NCBI GenBank assembly: GCA_964477345.1
Contig: CAYZDL010000016.1
Coordinates: 1 to 38,375, forward strand
Reading direction: 5' to 3'
DNA from: JAJZEO01 sp964477345
Lineage (GTDB): Bacteria; Chlamydiota; Chlamydiia; Chlamydiales; 2-12-FULL-49-11
Length of the DNA stretch: 38,375 nt
Shown: piece after piece, positions 6,863 to 14,804 of the stretch
Numbering within the stretch: position 1 is the first letter of the stretch
Layout of the letters: every line of letters starts with the position of its first letter
The notes under the pieces: model-generated
Told to the model about the DNA's origin: nothing
Databases searched by the model: none
The model's input: the letters and a program-made list of their open reading frames with translations, nothing else
Made by a program: the position numbers and the translations under genes

Positions 6863-7846
6863 ATGACAAGTTCAAGAAAGTTTATTTTGTTTACGCTGGT
6901 GGTATTTGTAGGGATAGGAGTTATGTCGCTCCTTAAAAAGAATCAAAATCACAAAATGGCCACTAATTCTATTGAAGAGAGGATGTTACCCAAGAGGGTC
7001 CCAGTGCCGGAGGCTAAACCCAAGTTAGAGGAGAAAAGAGATATCGACAGAGGGGTTGGTCCTATTGAAAATCGAGCTGATAAGATTAGAGGGTTTTTTT
7101 CTAAAGGGATAGATAAATTTCCGATTGTTGAGACAATTACTTATACGAGTCGAGTTCCCTGGCTTAAGGGAAGGCCTGCTTGGATAGCCGATTATGCATC
7201 ATATTTTGAAACCTCAAGACATTTTATCGCCAGATCTTTGAATGGAAATCTTGATTATGAGACACAAAGGGTCTCTCCAGGCGATAAGTTTAATGTCTTT
7301 AAAAAAGATAAGAACGTTGAATTTTACCTACTCGTCGATTTGTCGACTTGTACCCTCGATTTTTACTATTTGGACAAGGATCTTGATGAAAGGGTGTTTG
7401 TTAAGTCGTATCAAATAGGGGTTGGAAGAGATGACCCTCTTTCCCCTTCAGGGAGCTTGACTCCAATTGGGAAGTATAAGCTCGGAGGAAAGGTAGCAAT
7501 TTATAAGCCGGGCATAGAGCATTATTATCAAAATCAGAAGACCCATATGATAGAGGTTTTCGGAACAAGATGGCTCCCTTTTGAAGAGGAGATCGAGAAT
7601 TGCTCTGACAGTGCCAAGGGGTATGGATTTCACGGGGTGCCTTGCATCTATGATAAAGAAGGCGATATTCTGATTGAGGCAAAAGATGGGGTTGGGGGAA
7701 GAAATAGCGATGGGTGTCTACGATTGAAAAAAGATGATATTGAAGAACTCTTTGCGATTGTCATTACCAAGCCGACAATCGTCGAAGTGGTGAAGGATCG
7801 CTCTTCTGTTGTTTACCCGATGTCAGTTGAAAAAAAACTAGATTAA
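6863..7846 (+). CDS. YkuD-family L,D-transpeptidase, membrane-anchored
   Basis: Probable cell-wall enzyme that forms 3-3 peptidoglycan cross-links or attaches proteins in other bacteria. It has an N-terminal anchor (residues about 7-24) followed by a Pro/Lys/Glu-rich linker, so the enzyme should face the periplasm. The YkuD domain covers about residues 170-315: IGVGRDDPLSPSG and TPIGKYKLGG, then GFHG with His257, and SDGCLRL with the catalytic Cys285. The usual motif is SHGC; the His is replaced by Asp283 while Cys and His257 remain. A LysM-like piece (about residues 128-165) precedes it. accA starts 27 bp downstream in the same frame, so they are likely co-transcribed. Confidence 0.85.
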   Translation: MTSSRKFILFTLVVFVGIGVMSLLKKNQNHKMATNSIEERMLPKRVPVPEAKPKLEEKRDIDRGVGPIENRADKIRGFFSKGIDKFPIVETITYTSRVPWLKGRPAWIADYASYFETSRHFIARSLNGNLDYETQRVSPGDKFNVFKKDKNVEFYLLVDLSTCTLDFYYLDKDLDERVFVKSYQIGVGRDDPLSPSGSLTPIGKYKLGGKVAIYKPGIEHYYQNQKTHMIEVFGTRWLPFEEEIENCSDSAKGYGFHGVPCIYDKEGDILIEAKDGVGGRNSDGCLRLKKDDIEELFAIVITKPTIVEVVKDRSSVVYPMSVEKKLD

Positions 7847-7873
7847 CCTGAGTTTTGGGTTGAAGGTGGTGGG

Positions 7874-8734
7874 ATGAGAGAACAAGAAGAACCGACAAAG
7901 TTGATTAGAGAAATGACCCCTTGGGAAAGGATGCAAATTTGCAGACACCCCCAAAGGCCCCGTTCTGTTGATTATATTCAGAGGATTACCGATTCATTTA
8001 CCGAATTGCATGGGGATCGACTTTTTGGAGATGACCCTGCCATAATTGGTGGGCTTTGCTACATCGGGGGAAGACGCTTTATCATCATTGCTCAGGAAAA
8101 AGGTAATGATACAGAGTCGCGGATTAAGAGAAATTTTGGAATGTGTCATCCTGAGGGTTATCGAAAAGCTCTTAGATTGATGCAGATGGGAGAAAAATAC
8201 TCGATCCCGGTCGTTTGTCTTATTGATACGCCCGGCGCCTATTGCGGGCTTGCTGCCGAGGAGCGGGGTCAAGGGGCTGCCATTGCAACGAATCTGATGA
8301 AAATGTCCGAATTGAGAACTCCGATAATTTGTACCTTAATTGGAGAAGGAGCCTCTGGGGGTGCCTTGGGAATTGGAGTCGGAGATGTTTTTGGAATGCT
8401 CGAACATGCATACTATTCGGTGATCTCTCCTGAAGGGTGTGCAATGATCTTGTTTAAGGACGCGAAACAACATGAAAAGGTGACTGAAGTATTGAAAGTC
8501 CAATCAGAGTATCTCAAAGAGGTGGGCGTTGTCGATGAAATCATCGCAGAGCCTTTAGGAGGTGCTCACTTGAATCCTTCTGTTGTCTATCAAGGGGTAA
8601 AAGAATTCATTCTAAGACAAGAGAAGTCGCTAAGGTCGATTCCGCTCGATCAACTATTGCAAAATCGGTACGAAAAGTTCCGCAGACTTGGTGTGGTTGA
8701 AGAGCTGTCGATCAATGAACCCAAGTTGATCTAG
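7874..8734 (+). CDS. accA: Acetyl-CoA carboxylase carboxyltransferase subunit alpha
   Basis: Transfers carboxyl from biotin to acetyl-CoA to make malonyl-CoA for fatty-acid synthesis; works with AccD. Recognised by RHPQRPRSVDYI, RNFGMCHPEGYRKALRLM, the oxyanion/CoA-binding IDTPGAYCG, GEGASGGALGIGVGD and SPEGCAMILFKDA, all close to E. coli AccA. It is 286 residues against about 319 in E. coli; the N-terminal helical segment (about 45 residues) is absent. It cannot extend upstream: the YkuD stop lies in the same frame 27 bp before ATG 7874, with no other start codon between. AAGGTGG serves as ribosome site. The shortening is real unless there is a sequence error. Confidence 0.95.
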   Translation: MREQEEPTKLIREMTPWERMQICRHPQRPRSVDYIQRITDSFTELHGDRLFGDDPAIIGGLCYIGGRRFIIIAQEKGNDTESRIKRNFGMCHPEGYRKALRLMQMGEKYSIPVVCLIDTPGAYCGLAAEERGQGAAIATNLMKMSELRTPIICTLIGEGASGGALGIGVGDVFGMLEHAYYSVISPEGCAMILFKDAKQHEKVTEVLKVQSEYLKEVGVVDEIIAEPLGGAHLNPSVVYQGVKEFILRQEKSLRSIPLDQLLQNRYEKFRRLGVVEELSINEPKLI

Positions 8735-8768
8735 ACTTTTTTCGTCTTTTTGTTCATCATGATCCCTT

Positions 8769-10667
8769 ATGGGCTTATTATTTAGTGCAGTCGTTCAGGC
8801 AAAGCGGAGATTTTTTTGGTTCTTCTTTGCAGTATTCACGCTTATTGGAACCAATATTGCCGATCAAGTCGAGATGATCACGATCGGGATGATCATGAAC
8901 AATGGGGCTGACTTCTTTTCCCTCTTCGGAAATGGGGATAGAGTTACACGAGAAGAAGTTGATTCAGTGTGGAAGCTTTTGGACAAGGATGATAAAAACT
9001 ATGTCACAAAGCGAGACACAACTCAGTACATGAGTAAGCGAAAAAAGGTCAATCTGATCAATAAGTTTCTCGATCGTCTCAAATTAGTCTACATCAAAAA
9101 TGTCTCTTCTTTTCAAGTCGCCATCATGATGCTTTTATTTGTGGGGATTTTTAAGGCGATATTTTTATTTTATAGTCGCTATTGCACCCAGATATTAGCC
9201 ATTAAGGTGAGTCGTGATTTGAGACAAAAGTATTTTCGTCATATTCAGTCTCTTTCGATGGATTTTTATCAAAAATTCAATATTGGCTCTCTATCAACCC
9301 GTGTAATGGCCGACTCAAATCAGATCGCACTTTCGATCAATTCAATGATTATCAATTATTTCCAAACTCCATTTAAGATTTTGACGACCTTGAGCATTTG
9401 CTTTATTCTTTCATGGAAATTGAGTTTGATCATTTTTTTGGCGATTCCTTTGATTTTAATTCCTATTCGAATTTTGACTCAAAGGGTCAGGCAAATCACA
9501 AGGCGCCTACAAAGAAACCAAGAAAAATTTGCCGCCATTTTGATCGATTTTCTAAATGGAATTGAGACGGTCAAGATTTTTGCGATGGAAAAGTTTACTT
9601 TTGGGAAGTATTGCGAACAGAATGATTATATGGAAAGTCTTGAGGTCAAGACTAGCCGATATGATATGTTGACAAGACCAATACTGCATTTTGTGACGAT
9701 GAGTTGTCTTGTTGGTGTCTTATTTGTGGGATTGTATTGGATGCATGTCCCGTTGGCCGATTTGATCGTCTTTTGCGGATTACTTCATTTGCTCTACGAA
9801 CCTGTTAAGAAGTTCTCAGAAGAAAATGCCAATATTCAAAAGGGGGTAGTGGCTGCTGAAAGGATGTTCGATGTCCTATCTTTAAAGCCTAAGATCACCG
9901 ATTCTGAAGATGCTATCGATATCAAGGAATTTAGGCATTCGATTATTTTTGACCGAGTCTGGTTCCGCTATTGCGATGAATGGGTATTAAAAGATGTAAG
10001 CTTTACCGTGAACAAAGGTGAGACGGTAGCAATAGTAGGGACGACAGGATCGGGGAAATCAACGATTTTATCTTTGATCCCTCGTCTTTATGAAATTGAA
10101 AGGGGACACATTTTTTTCGACGGTATTCCTCTATCACACATCACCCAAGCGTCTCTTCGCGAGATGTTGTCTTTTGTTCCTCAATCACCCTTTTTATTTA
10201 ATGAGACAGTAAGAACAAACATCAGCTTTGGTTTGGATTTGCCTCTAGAACAAGTTCAAGCAGCGGCGATCTTAGCTCATGCTCATGAATTTATCGATGA
10301 GCTTCCACAGAAATACGATTCGATACTGGCAGAAGGGGGAAAAAATCTCTCCGTGGGGCAACAACAACGAGTTGCTATTGCACGCGCATTAGTAAAAAAT
10401 GCCCCGATACTTGTCCTAGATGAGGCGACTTCTTCATTGGACGCTGTCAGTGAACAAAAAATTAAGCAGGCAATTCAACAATTGCATGGCAAGTTGACAC
10501 AAATCGTCGTTGCACACCGCCTCTCTACTATCGAGTATGCCGATAAAATCATCGTGATCGAAAAAGGGGAAAAAATTGCAGAAGGCACTAAGAGTGAGCT
10601 TCTTAATTCATGTGATATTTTCACGGCAATGTGGACAGCTTCAAGACTCGATCTAGCAAAGGTCTAA
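8769..10667 (+). CDS. MsbA-like ABC exporter with EF-hand-like insert
   Basis: Half-size ABC exporter: an N-terminal membrane domain (six helices) fused to an ATPase. ATPase motifs are all intact: Walker A GTTGSGKST (424-432), signature LSVGQQQR (527-534), Walker B ILVLDEATSSLD, and the switch His in VVAHRLSTI. Its place beside accA matches chlamydial msbA (CT264), so a lipid A/lipid flippase is likely, inferred from synteny. The first external loop (about residues 40-112) is unusually long and charged; residues 72-83 resemble an EF-hand loop (D72, D74, N77, D83). ATG 8769 has no good Shine-Dalgarno. The stop is one base from the convergent exonuclease stop. Confidence 0.87.
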   Translation: MGLLFSAVVQAKRRFFWFFFAVFTLIGTNIADQVEMITIGMIMNNGADFFSLFGNGDRVTREEVDSVWKLLDKDDKNYVTKRDTTQYMSKRKKVNLINKFLDRLKLVYIKNVSSFQVAIMMLLFVGIFKAIFLFYSRYCTQILAIKVSRDLRQKYFRHIQSLSMDFYQKFNIGSLSTRVMADSNQIALSINSMIINYFQTPFKILTTLSICFILSWKLSLIIFLAIPLILIPIRILTQRVRQITRRLQRNQEKFAAILIDFLNGIETVKIFAMEKFTFGKYCEQNDYMESLEVKTSRYDMLTRPILHFVTMSCLVGVLFVGLYWMHVPLADLIVFCGLLHLLYEPVKKFSEENANIQKGVVAAERMFDVLSLKPKITDSEDAIDIKEFRHSIIFDRVWFRYCDEWVLKDVSFTVNKGETVAIVGTTGSGKSTILSLIPRLYEIERGHIFFDGIPLSHITQASLREMLSFVPQSPFLFNETVRTNISFGLDLPLEQVQAAAILAHAHEFIDELPQKYDSILAEGGKNLSVGQQQRVAIARALVKNAPILVLDEATSSLDAVSEQKIKQAIQQLHGKLTQIVVAHRLSTIEYADKIIVIEKGEKIAEGTKSELLNSCDIFTAMWTASRLDLAKV

Positions 10668-10668
10668 T

Positions 10669-11364
10669 TTACAATAAGCCCTTGGAGATCAGCGTGTCGC
10701 GGAGCTCCGTATTCTCTGGTTTGTCGAGGGCGCCTGATTGGGCGAGCCATTTGAGATAGTTCTTAGGGACCTTGTTTAAAGGTTCACCACGGTGCTTGCC
10801 AAACGGCATTTGAGAGATCGCCTTTTGTTGTGTATAGAGAAGATGGGCAATTTGTTCCATTGTAAGGTCTCCAATCATTTGAGAAAAGATCTTGTATAGA
10901 ACCATTACATCGTCTAGGGCACGATGAGCGTTGTTTTTTTCAATGTTGTAAATTTCCCGTAGGTATTGAAGAGAGTGGCGAGGTAGATCGGGGCGATATT
11001 TTCTTGCCCATTTGAGGCTGTCTATGAAGGAAAATGTGGGAGGTTGTATGCTAACTCGTTGGGCTTCAAGTGTTAAAAAGTGAAAATCGAATGCATCGTT
11101 GTTGTGGGCAATGAGAACTACATCGCCTTGACAAAACTTGTAGAATTCTTTTCCAACTTCGGCGTAAGTGTTAGCATCTTTGACCATCTCATCGGTAATG
11201 CCGCAAATTTGTGTGGACTCTTCAGGTATAGGCATTTGGGGGTTTACGAAGGAACAAAATGTGGTGTTTTTAACAGGGTCGAAAGCAGCAATCTCGATGA
11301 TTCTGTCTTTTCCTGGTTTAACACCGGTCGTTTCGGTATCATAGTAGATGGGTCTTTTTGCCAT
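10669..11364 (-). CDS. DnaQ-like 3'-5' exonuclease with C-terminal DUF3820-like domain
   Basis: DEDD-family exonuclease, possibly proofreading or repair. With ATG 11364 (231 residues, MAKRPIYYDTETTG) the motifs are ExoI YYDTETTG (D9, E11), ExoII AHNNDAFDFHFL, and ExoIII HRALDDVMVL (DEDDh type). The last 45 residues (MPFGKHRGEPLNKVPKNYLKWL) match the small DUF3820-like domain often attached to such exonucleases. The frame extends to a TTG at 11409, but the added residues are hydrophobic and not family-like, so I prefer 11364. It corresponds by position to the second chlamydial dnaQ (CT261). The gene shares a divergent promoter region with pdhA. Confidence 0.88.
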   Translation of the reverse strand: MAKRPIYYDTETTGVKPGKDRIIEIAAFDPVKNTTFCSFVNPQMPIPEESTQICGITDEMVKDANTYAEVGKEFYKFCQGDVVLIAHNNDAFDFHFLTLEAQRVSIQPPTFSFIDSLKWARKYRPDLPRHSLQYLREIYNIEKNNAHRALDDVMVLYKIFSQMIGDLTMEQIAHLLYTQQKAISQMPFGKHRGEPLNKVPKNYLKWLAQSGALDKPENTELRDTLISKGLL

Positions 11365-11418
11365 AACAGGGAGGAAGATAGCAAACAAAGTGAAATTTTT
11401 CCATAGCAAAAGAAATTC

Positions 11419-11447
11419 TTTTCCGATATGCCCTAATTAGGTAAAAT
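11419..11447 (+). promoter_or_regulatory. Candidate promoter of pdhABC
   Basis: TTTTCC (11419-11424) and TAAAAT (11442-11447) separated by 17 bp, 25 bp upstream of the pdhA start. The -10 matches five of six consensus bases; the -35 is weak. Confidence 0.35.
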
Positions 11448-11472
11448 ACATGATTTTAATCGTAGATGGGAT

Positions 11473-12501
11473 ATGGATCAAAGGCGCTGCAAGCCAAACT
11501 ACCACTTCACTTTCGTAGATGGGCAAAAAGGTATCGACGAGTTAGGTAAGGAGCAATGTCTTCAAGCTCTTCGTGAGATGATGCTCATTCGAAACTTCGA
11601 ACTTCGAGGTGGACAAGCCTATCAGACAGGAAAAGTCTGGGGATTTTACCACGAATATACAGGACAAGAGGCGATACAAACAGCTGCCGTGCACGCTTTT
11701 GGAGCCAAAAAAAATTTGTGGGTCACCACTTATCGTTGTCATGCACTCGCTTTGCTCTTGGGAATGACGCCTAGAGAGGGAATGTGCGAACTTTATGGTA
11801 AAGCTAATGGAAATGCAAAGGGGCGCGGTGGTTCAATGCACTTTTTTGCAGATAACATGTATGGTGGACACGGAATTGTAGGGGGCCAGTGGCCTATCGG
11901 AGCGGGGCTTGCCTTTTCTCTTAAATACCGCAACATTAAAGATGAAGTAGCGGTCTGTTTTGGGGGTGACGGATCAATTATGATGGGGACTTTTGGCGAG
12001 TCGATGAATTTGGCTGCTCTATGGGATTTGCCTTTAGTTGTCGTGATCGAAAACAATCACTATTCAATGGGGACGGCGCAAGAGAGGGGAGTGGCAAACT
12101 TACCGATTGGGGAAAATGTTGCCAAAGCTTATGGGGTCAATTCCTACACTGTCAATGGGATGGATTTTGGTCAGTGTTATGCTCTTTTCAAGGAAGTGGC
12201 TCAGGTGGTAAAAAATACAAGTCGCCCTGTAATCATTGAGGCGGTCACTTATCGATACAAAGGGCATTCAATTTCAGATGCAGGTCTTTATCGTTCTAAG
12301 GAAGAGGTAGAAAAGCACAAAGAGATCGATCCTTTGCGTATACTAGGTGACTCATTAAAAGATCGAAAATGGATCAACGATGAAGAGATAGAAGCGTTGA
12401 ATAAGGAATGTAAGGAAGTTGTCTTGGACGCGATGAAATTTGCTGACGAAAGTCTGTGGCCAGATCCTTCTTCTTTGGGTGAGGGGGTCTTGGGTGGCTG
12501 A
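11473..12501 (+). CDS. pdhA: Pyruvate dehydrogenase E1 component, alpha subunit
   Basis: Thiamine-diphosphate subunit of the pyruvate dehydrogenase complex that decarboxylates pyruvate. The ThDP motif is GGDGSIMMGTFGESMN, ending at IENN about 30 residues on. YRCHALALLLG and GRGGSMHFF near residues 77-125 are typical, as is the loop YRYKGHSISDAG. The 342-residue length fits the alpha/beta type (separate E1 subunits). It overlaps pdhB by 8 bp and is followed by pdhC: the same order as in Chlamydia (CT245-CT247). No E3 gene (lpd) is present here; in Chlamydia it lies elsewhere. Confidence 0.95.
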   Translation: MDQRRCKPNYHFTFVDGQKGIDELGKEQCLQALREMMLIRNFELRGGQAYQTGKVWGFYHEYTGQEAIQTAAVHAFGAKKNLWVTTYRCHALALLLGMTPREGMCELYGKANGNAKGRGGSMHFFADNMYGGHGIVGGQWPIGAGLAFSLKYRNIKDEVAVCFGGDGSIMMGTFGESMNLAALWDLPLVVVIENNHYSMGTAQERGVANLPIGENVAKAYGVNSYTVNGMDFGQCYALFKEVAQVVKNTSRPVIIEAVTYRYKGHSISDAGLYRSKEEVEKHKEIDPLRILGDSLKDRKWINDEEIEALNKECKEVVLDAMKFADESLWPDPSSLGEGVLGG

Positions 12502-13480
12502 ACAAGAGATCGACATTCGGGAAGCCTTAAGACAGGCAATCGATGAAGAGATGACAAGGGATGATCGTGTTTTTATTCTTGGGGAAGAAGTTGCTGAGTA
12601 CAACGGCGCCTACAAAGTTACTAAAGGTCTCTTAGACAAATGGGGGCCTAAACGAGTCATCGACACACCCATTACAGAAGCGGGTTTTAGCGGGCTTGCA
12701 GTCGGGGCTGCATTGACCGGTTTGAGGCCAATTGTCGAATTTATGAGTTTTAACTTTTCTTTTGTTGCCTTCGATCAAATTGTCAATAATGCGTTTAAGA
12801 TGCGTTACATGTCAGGGGATCGTTTTCATGTGCCTATTGTGTTTCGTGGTCCTAATGGGGCTGCTGCGCGTGTCTCTTGCCAACATTCTCACTGTGTAGA
12901 AGCGCTCTATGGCCTTTTTCCTGGTTGTAAAATTGTGGCACCTTCGAATGCTTACGATGCCAAAGGGCTTTTGAAGTCAGCGATCCGTGATCCTGATCCT
13001 GTCTTGGTTTTAGAAAATGAGCTGATGTATGGATTGAAACAAAAGATTCCAACTGAAGAGTATCTTGTCTCGATTGGAGAGGGAAGGCTTTTGAGAGAAG
13101 GGTCTGATGTGACTTTGGTTGCTCATGGTCGGATGGTTGTTTTTGCCATAGAGGCGGCTGATGTGATGGCAAAAAAAGGGGTCAAAGTTGAGGTGATCGA
13201 TCTAAGGACGATTAAACCTCTTGATATAGGGATGATTGCAAGATCTGTGCGTAAAACAAAACGGGCTGTTCTCGTCGAAGAGGGGCACTATTTTACAGGA
13301 ATCTCAAGTGAAGTTGCCTTCGAAATTCAAAAGCACTGTTTTGGCTATCTTGATGCTCCTATAGAACGAGTTTGCCAAAAAGAAACACCTCTGCCATACT
13401 CCCCAGTGCTGGAAGAAGAATCGATTCCTAATACGAAACGGATTCTTAGAGCACTCGAGCAGTCTCTAAAAGGAGCTTGA
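12494..13480 (+). CDS. pdhB: Pyruvate dehydrogenase E1 component, beta subunit
   Basis: Forms the E1 heterotetramer with PdhA and supplies half of the thiamine-diphosphate site. I place the start at GTG 12494 (VAEQEIDIREAL, 328 residues): GAGGGGG lies six bases upstream, and the longer ATG 12440 start would add 18 residues inside pdhA. Motifs: ILGEEVAEYNGAYKVTKGL, ITEAGFSGLAVGAAL, EFMSFNF, and the C-terminal transketolase part with VEVIDLRTIKPLD. Overlaps the pdhA stop by 8 bp and ends one base before pdhC, so the three genes are tightly coupled. Confidence 0.95.
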   Translation: MAEQEIDIREALRQAIDEEMTRDDRVFILGEEVAEYNGAYKVTKGLLDKWGPKRVIDTPITEAGFSGLAVGAALTGLRPIVEFMSFNFSFVAFDQIVNNAFKMRYMSGDRFHVPIVFRGPNGAAARVSCQHSHCVEALYGLFPGCKIVAPSNAYDAKGLLKSAIRDPDPVLVLENELMYGLKQKIPTEEYLVSIGEGRLLREGSDVTLVAHGRMVVFAIEAADVMAKKGVKVEVIDLRTIKPLDIGMIARSVRKTKRAVLVEEGHYFTGISSEVAFEIQKHCFGYLDAPIERVCQKETPLPYSPVLEEESIPNTKRILRALEQSLKGA

Positions 13481-13481
13481 A

Positions 13482-14756
13482 ATGGCCATCACACTCACAA
13501 TGCCCGCATTGTCACCTACTATGCAAGAAGGAGTCATCGCAAAGTGGCTCAAGAAGGAGGGTGATCGAATTTCAGCAGGTGAGGCAATTTGTGAAATTAC
13601 TACTGACAAGTCGACTGTTGAATATCAATCTGCAGATGATGGATATTTAAGAAAGATTCTTGCAGGAGAGGGCGCTAAAGCTGTTGTCAATCAGGCGATT
13701 GCAGTTTTGACAGAGAACGCGACTGAAGATATCACTCATTACCAACCTGAAGAGCCAAATCTTAAAAAAATGGCAGTAAAAGAAGAGGAAAAGTCCCAGG
13801 AAGAGATCAAAACAGCGAATAAAGGGGCAGCAATGAATGTCATGACATTTGAGCCAGCACCACCTCGCACAGGGTATAAACTTCCTGAGAGGGATCAGTT
13901 TAGTGGAACAAACGCCTCTCCACTGGCCAAGCGTGTGGCAAAAGAGCAGGGTTTGGATCTTGCCTCAGTTCGTGGATCAGGGCCAGGGGGACGCATTGTT
14001 GTAAAGGATCTTGAAGGGGCTCAAAAGGCAGGATTGATCTCTTACGGAGAAGGACACCCGACACTCCCACCTGGAACTTATGAGGAAGAAGATCTTTCGA
14101 ATATTAGAAGAGTGATTGCAGAGAGATTGCAAGCCTCAAAGATGACAATTCCTCACTACTACATTACCGAAGAGGTCCGTGCCGATCGTTTAATCGATCT
14201 TCGAGAACAACTCAAAGAGATGGGGATGAAAGTCACCTATAACGACTTCATTTTACGTGCTACGGCTCTTGCTTTAAAACGGCATCCAGAAATTAATAGC
14301 GGCTATGATTCAAAAAAAAATAAAATCATTCGCTTCAAAACGGTTGATATTTCCCTTGCTGTCAGCATTCCTGATGGCTTAATTACTCCTATCATCTTTC
14401 ATGCTGATCACAAAGATCTTGCACAGCTAAGCCAGGAAGCTAAGGAACTTGCTAAAAAAGCAAAGGAAAATCGCCTCGCTCCTGAAGAGTATCAAGGGGG
14501 GTCTTTCACCGTCTCGAATTTGGGTATGTTTGGAATCCATTCATTTCAAGGGGTAATTAATCCTCCTCAGGCAGCGATTCTCTGTATAGGAGGAATCAAG
14601 GAAAAAGCGATTGTTGAAGACGGGATGGTGAAAGGGGGGCATGTCCTCTATTTGACCGTTTCTTGCGACCACCGGGTCATCGATGGCGCAGAAGGAGCTC
14701 AATTCCTTCACACATGCAAAAGATATCTAGAACAACCTGCTAGCTTGCTTGTTTAA
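13482..14756 (+). CDS. pdhC: Dihydrolipoamide acetyltransferase (E2) of pyruvate dehydrogenase
   Basis: Core of the complex; moves the acetyl group to CoA. Domains in order: one lipoyl domain (about 1-78) with Lys43 in TTDKSTVE as the lipoylated residue; a charged linker; the E3/E1-binding domain (about 143-180, ASPLAKRVAKEQGLDL and GSGPGGRIVVKDL); and the catalytic domain to residue 424 with DHRVIDG (His397, Asp401). The single lipoyl domain and 424 residues agree with the chlamydial and alphaproteobacterial type. AGGAG six bases before ATG 13482 overlaps the pdhB stop region. Confidence 0.95.
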   Translation: MAITLTMPALSPTMQEGVIAKWLKKEGDRISAGEAICEITTDKSTVEYQSADDGYLRKILAGEGAKAVVNQAIAVLTENATEDITHYQPEEPNLKKMAVKEEEKSQEEIKTANKGAAMNVMTFEPAPPRTGYKLPERDQFSGTNASPLAKRVAKEQGLDLASVRGSGPGGRIVVKDLEGAQKAGLISYGEGHPTLPPGTYEEEDLSNIRRVIAERLQASKMTIPHYYITEEVRADRLIDLREQLKEMGMKVTYNDFILRATALALKRHPEINSGYDSKKNKIIRFKTVDISLAVSIPDGLITPIIFHADHKDLAQLSQEAKELAKKAKENRLAPEEYQGGSFTVSNLGMFGIHSFQGVINPPQAAILCIGGIKEKAIVEDGMVKGGHVLYLTVSCDHRVIDGAEGAQFLHTCKRYLEQPASLLV

Positions 14757-14771
14757 TGCTTCTCTTGATAA

Positions 14772-14803
14772 AATCTACTCTATCTTAATTAGCGGAGTAG
14801 GTT
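14772..14803 (+). promoter_or_regulatory. Hairpin masking the ribosome site of the gene at 14805
   Basis: AATCTACTC (14772-14780) can pair with GAGTAGGTT (14795-14803), nine pairs including one G-U, around a 14-base loop. The only Shine-Dalgarno-like sequence, GGAG 14794-14797, lies in the 3' arm, directly before ATG 14805. No U-tract follows, so it is not a terminator of pdhABC. Confidence 0.35.
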
Positions 14804-14804
14804 T

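Noticed and set aside
7401..7682. Minus-strand frames opposite the YkuD gene
   Set aside because: Shadows of a well-supported plus-strand gene; no motifs.
12440..12493. ATG start for pdhB
   Set aside because: Lies inside pdhA and adds 18 non-family residues; GTG 12494 has a strong ribosome site.
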